From an uncultured Chloroflexota bacterium (GTDB taxonomy: Bacteria; Chloroflexota; Limnocylindria; Limnocylindrales; CSP1-4): a stretch of DNA of 8,759 bases. Below, piece by piece: positions 6,434-8,759 of this stretch. The notes below the pieces were generated by a model. The model did no database searches. It was not told where the DNA came from and saw only the letters and a list, made by a program, of their open reading frames with translations. The translations under genes and the position numbers were made by a program. The DNA is taken from NCBI GenBank assembly GCA_903924005.1, contig CAIXZV010000288.1, positions 1 through 8,759 on the forward strand, given 5' to 3'. Numbering within the stretch: the first letter of the stretch is position 1; every line of letters starts with the position of its first letter.

Positions 6434-7375
6434 ATGCAGCCACTCCAGACAGTCGCCGTCATCGGCAACGGCATCATCGGCCACGGCATCACCCAGGTCT
6501 TTGCGGCGGCCGGTAAGCATGTCGTGCTTATCGGTCGCGATCCGGCGTCGCTCGCCCGCGCGCTGGCGAAAATCGAGGGAAGCCTCGGCGACTTCGCCAG
6601 CCATGGCCTGATCGAGCGCAGCGACATCGCAACGATCCTGGGACGGATCACGCCGTCCGTTAGCCTCAGCGATGCGGCACAGGCACAGCTTGTCATCGAG
6701 GCGGTCACCGAAGACGTGGCGCTGAAGATCGACATCTTCGGCCAGCTTGACGGCATCTGCCCGCCGCCGATTGTGCTGGCATCGTCAAGCGGTCAGCCTG
6801 CCAGCGCCCTGATCGGCAAGGTGGCGAACCCGGAGCGCGTCATCGCCACGCACTTCTGGTACCCGCCGCAGCTCATCCCGCTGGTCGAGGTCTGCGGCGG
6901 TCCCAAGACGGATCCGGAAGTGACAGCGTGGGTCTGCGAGCAGCTCCGTGACGCAGGCAAGGAGCCCGCGGTCATCGACAGGGAGGTGCCGGGCTTTATC
7001 GGCAACCGCCTGCAGTTTGCGATGCTGCGCGAGGCGTGGGCGCTGTGGGCCTCGGGGGCCGCGAGCGCTGAGGCGATCGACAGCGTGGTCCGCAACTCCT
7101 TTGGCCGACGGATCGGGATCACCGGCCCAATCGAGTCGGCGGACGCGGGCGGGTTGTTCACCATGTACCACTTTGGCGCATCGCTGATCCCGCATCTCGA
7201 TGCGCGGCCGGAGCCGGACGCCGCGATCGCCGAGCGGGTCGCAGGCGGGGCAAACGGCATCGCTAACGGCAGGGGCGTCTACGACTGGTCGAAGCGCGAC
7301 GGCAAGGCGCTGCTGGCCGCGCGCATGGACGAGCTGTTCCGCTGGCTCAAGGCCGACCGAGCCCGCAAGGACTGA
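6434..7375 (+). CDS. 3-hydroxyacyl-CoA dehydrogenase family protein, NAD-dependent
   Basis: The product (313 residues from ATG 6434) matches the family of 3-hydroxyacyl-CoA dehydrogenases and related L-gulonate and carnitine dehydrogenases, which oxidise a beta-hydroxyl group with NAD. The N-terminal Rossmann fold starts at once with VAVIGNGIIGHGITQVFAAA; its GNGIIG (11-16) replaces the usual GAGxMG or GGGxMG. EAVTED (89-94) carries the expected catalytic glutamate, and ATHFWYPPQLIPLVEV (138-153) the catalytic His140. VPGFIGNRLQFAMLREA (185-201) opens the C-terminal helical domain, with Asn191. The HFWYPP and GFIGNRLQ forms look more like stand-alone lambda-crystallin or carnitine-dehydrogenase-like members than the FadB multienzyme, so the natural substrate is uncertain. 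GTG 6431 is an alternative start; GAGG at 6417-6420 serves either. It is a single gene, not part of the der operon. Confidence 0.88.
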   Translation: MQPLQTVAVIGNGIIGHGITQVFAAAGKHVVLIGRDPASLARALAKIEGSLGDFASHGLIERSDIATILGRITPSVSLSDAAQAQLVIEAVTEDVALKIDIFGQLDGICPPPIVLASSSGQPASALIGKVANPERVIATHFWYPPQLIPLVEVCGGPKTDPEVTAWVCEQLRDAGKEPAVIDREVPGFIGNRLQFAMLREAWALWASGAASAEAIDSVVRNSFGRRIGITGPIESADAGGLFTMYHFGASLIPHLDARPEPDAAIAERVAGGANGIANGRGVYDWSKRDGKALLAARMDELFRWLKADRARKD

Positions 7376-7400
7376 GGCGGCACTTGCCGCTGCACGAAGA

Positions 7401-7435
7401 GCAACAGCCCCCGGATGGCTCCGGGGGCTGCTTGC
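7401..7435. terminator. Hairpin between convergent genes, probably bidirectional terminator
   Basis: CAGCCCCCGGA (7405-7415) and TCCGGGGGCTG (7420-7430) form an 11-bp GC-rich stem with the four-base loop TGGC. The flanking GCAA and TTGC can add pairs past a one-base bulge. It lies 26 bases after the dehydrogenase stop and 26 bases before the end of the minus-strand gene. There is no long T tract on either side, so efficiency is uncertain, but the position suits transcripts from both directions. Confidence 0.7.
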
Positions 7436-7460
7436 GTCATGGCCGGCTGAGCCGGAGCGA

Positions 7461-8759
7461 CTACTTCAGGACGACAAACGCATCCACGTCAACTCGCCCG
7501 CTCACGACGACGAGCATCAGCTTGTGCGTCGCGGCCGTTGTGGTTGTCGCGTAGATGATCCGCCGGGCCTGGGTGGTGGCGTTGGCGAGGCTGAAGGTGC
7601 CCTTGAGCTTCCCGTCGAGGTAGATCTTTACCTTGCCTCGACCGAGGGCCTTGAAGGAGACAAACCCCACCGAGCGACCATTGAAGGTAAAGGTGGCCTT
7701 TGCGCCGACGGCCGTGGAGTACTTCGCAGACCCGCCGGAGTACGACGCGCCGCTGGCGTTCTTCCAGACGCCGGTGTACGCCACAGACGTGGTCTGTTGG
7801 GTCAGCACCGGCGCCAGGGCGTAGCCCACCATGGTGTCGCTCGCGTTGCCAGCGCCGTCTGTTGCGGCAACCGCGTACTGGTAGCGCCAACTGAGGTCCG
7901 TTGGGGCCGGCGGCGACGACACCCAGTACTCGCGCGTGGCAAACGTTGTGCCGGTCTGCCAGCCAACGTAGGGCGGGTCAGCAACACACGGGCTGGCAGC
8001 GCAGCGGCCCACGCGCACGCCGGCGAGGCCGCTGCCCGCATCGCTGGCGGTCCAGCGAATGCGGACGGACACCTGGGAATTGATGGACGTGCCTGCGACG
8101 AGTTCTTGTGTGGGGGCTGAGGCGGAGGGAGCAACTCCGTCCAGGATGAGCCTAGAGATGACCGTTCGCCATGTCCCGTCGTTCTGCACAACCTCGCCGG
8201 TCTGCCACACGGCCGCAGTTCCGTTCGGGTCTTGCGCAATACCAACGGCATAGCCCCACCTGCCGCCCGTCATGGTGTACGGGCTGCTGCTGGAGGCGAT
8301 GGTGATGGGCATCGACCAGTTGACGCCGTCCGGCGTGGCGCCGGCCTCCAATGACACGTATTCCAGAGCGGACGACCGGTTCCACGTGGCAAAGACGGTG
8401 CCGTTGGCCGAGATGCCAATCCCGGGCATGAAATAGTCGGTGCCGTTGCCGTCCTGGAGCCGGTCTGCGTTGACCACAGGGGAGCCCGCATCCACGGCGA
8501 TATCCGTGAAGCGGGCCGCAAGATTCCAGGTCGCCCCGCCGTCAAATGACTTGGGGTAGTTGGACACGAACCAGAGGTGGCCGTTGGCCCACACGGCCTC
8601 AGTGATCTGGTCGTTGGCGCTCTTCACGAAGCCCGACAGGCACACGGCGATGTTGAGCGTGCCCGTCTTGGCGTGGGCGTTGCCGGCGGCCGCCGTGCCG
8701 CGCATCCGCTCGTCCAGCGTGCCGTCCTTGCCGGCGATGGCGAGCGAGTCGTAGTACAC
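7461..8759 (-). CDS. Probable exported protein with Asp-box repeats, Ig-like region and carbohydrate-binding-like C-terminus; 5' end off the window
   Basis: The frame is open at the right edge, so the start and any signal peptide are not seen. Residues are numbered from the edge. Residues 1-50 look like a PBP4 carboxypeptidase segment (separate entry). Residues ~51-205 contain a perfect Asp-box, SFDGGATW (71-78), and weaker copies near 142-148 (TPDGVNW) and 193-197 (NDGTW). Asp-boxes are typical of sialidase-like beta-propellers. Residues ~206-316 look Ig- or fibronectin-like (IRWTASDAGSGLAGVRV; YQYAVAATDGAGNASD), with a close Cys pair, 253 and 258. Residues ~317-432 resemble a jelly-roll module that ends many exported Chloroflexota and Actinobacteria proteins (GKVKIYLDGKLKGTFSL; VDVDAFVVL). 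No catalytic residues of a sialidase could be identified. A surface or secreted binding role is likely, but the function is unknown. Confidence 0.8.
   Translation of the reverse strand: MYYDSLAIAGKDGTLDERMRGTAAAGNAHAKTGTLNIAVCLSGFVKSANDQITEAVWANGHLWFVSNYPKSFDGGATWNLAARFTDIAVDAGSPVVNADRLQDGNGTDYFMPGIGISANGTVFATWNRSSALEYVSLEAGATPDGVNWSMPITIASSSSPYTMTGGRWGYAVGIAQDPNGTAAVWQTGEVVQNDGTWRTVISRLILDGVAPSASAPTQELVAGTSINSQVSVRIRWTASDAGSGLAGVRVGRCAASPCVADPPYVGWQTGTTFATREYWVSSPPAPTDLSWRYQYAVAATDGAGNASDTMVGYALAPVLTQQTTSVAYTGVWKNASGASYSGGSAKYSTAVGAKATFTFNGRSVGFVSFKALGRGKVKIYLDGKLKGTFSLANATTQARRIIYATTTTAATHKLMLVVVSGRVDVDAFVVLK
8610..8759 (-). other. PBP4/DacB-like KTG-motif segment fused in frame to the Asp-box protein (possible contig-end chimera)
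   Basis: Read on the minus strand, these 50 codons include SLAIAGKDGTLDERMRGT, then AAAGNAHAKTGTL and LSGFVKSAND. This is the pattern around the third active-site motif, Lys-Thr-Gly (31-33), of S13-family D-Ala-D-Ala carboxypeptidases, which trim peptidoglycan outside the membrane. In S13 enzymes further strands and a C-terminal helix follow this motif. Here the pattern ends at about Asp50 and Asp-box protein sequence begins, so the carboxypeptidase fold would be incomplete. The switch lies about 150 bases from the edge, as at the left end. A chimeric contig end is the likelier reading. Confidence 0.6.

Noticed and set aside
1..8759. CRISPR arrays, insertion sequences, toxin-antitoxin pairs or phage genes
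   Set aside because: No regularly spaced repeats, transposase motifs or small paired genes of these types were seen on either strand.

Overview
The window is high-GC bacterial DNA. Most of it is one tightly packed plus-strand housekeeping operon, followed by a tRNA gene, a dehydrogenase gene and one convergent gene for a surface or secreted protein. The order scpA-scpB-rluB-cmk-plsC-ispH-der is a known arrangement in Firmicutes and Chloroflexota. The very high GC and the C-terminal domain of the minus-strand protein (a jelly-roll-like module ending in a VDVDAFVVL-type motif) suggest an uncultivated Chloroflexota lineage, perhaps Limnocylindria-like. That placement is an inference from style and gene order only.

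Positions 3-6039 hold the operon. It runs from the C-terminal end of ScpA through ScpB (chromosome condensation), an RluB-type 23S rRNA pseudouridine synthase, cytidylate kinase, a PlsC acyltransferase and IspH (last step of the MEP isoprenoid pathway) to the double GTPase Der (50S ribosome assembly). Neighbouring genes overlap by 1 or 4 bases or are 3 bases apart, so they are probably co-transcribed and translationally coupled. The genes link chromosome segregation, ribosome maturation, nucleotide supply, phospholipid synthesis and isoprenoid synthesis. The cmk reading frame is broken by what looks like one missing base near 2472-2487. If restored, Cmk would run in frame through a Pro/Ala-rich linker into PlsC, giving one protein of about 519 residues.

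Positions 6040-6433 hold a complete tRNA-Pro(GGG) with encoded CCA, a hairpin terminator just after it, and a short intergenic stretch with a perfect 15-bp dyad. Positions 6434-7375 encode a 3-hydroxyacyl-CoA dehydrogenase family protein. A GC-rich hairpin at about 7401-7435 separates it from the convergent minus-strand gene (7461-8759), whose product has an Asp-box repeat region, an Ig-like region and a carbohydrate-binding-like C-terminus.

The most notable observation is at the two edges. The first ~150 bases read in frame as a PanC (pantothenate synthetase) C-terminus joined to ScpA. The last ~150 bases read in frame as the KTG-motif region of a PBP4/DacB-type D-Ala-D-Ala carboxypeptidase joined to the Asp-box protein. 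Both switches lie about one short-read length from the edge, so I suspect chimeric contig ends rather than real gene fusions. I did not find a convincing new multi-gene system here.
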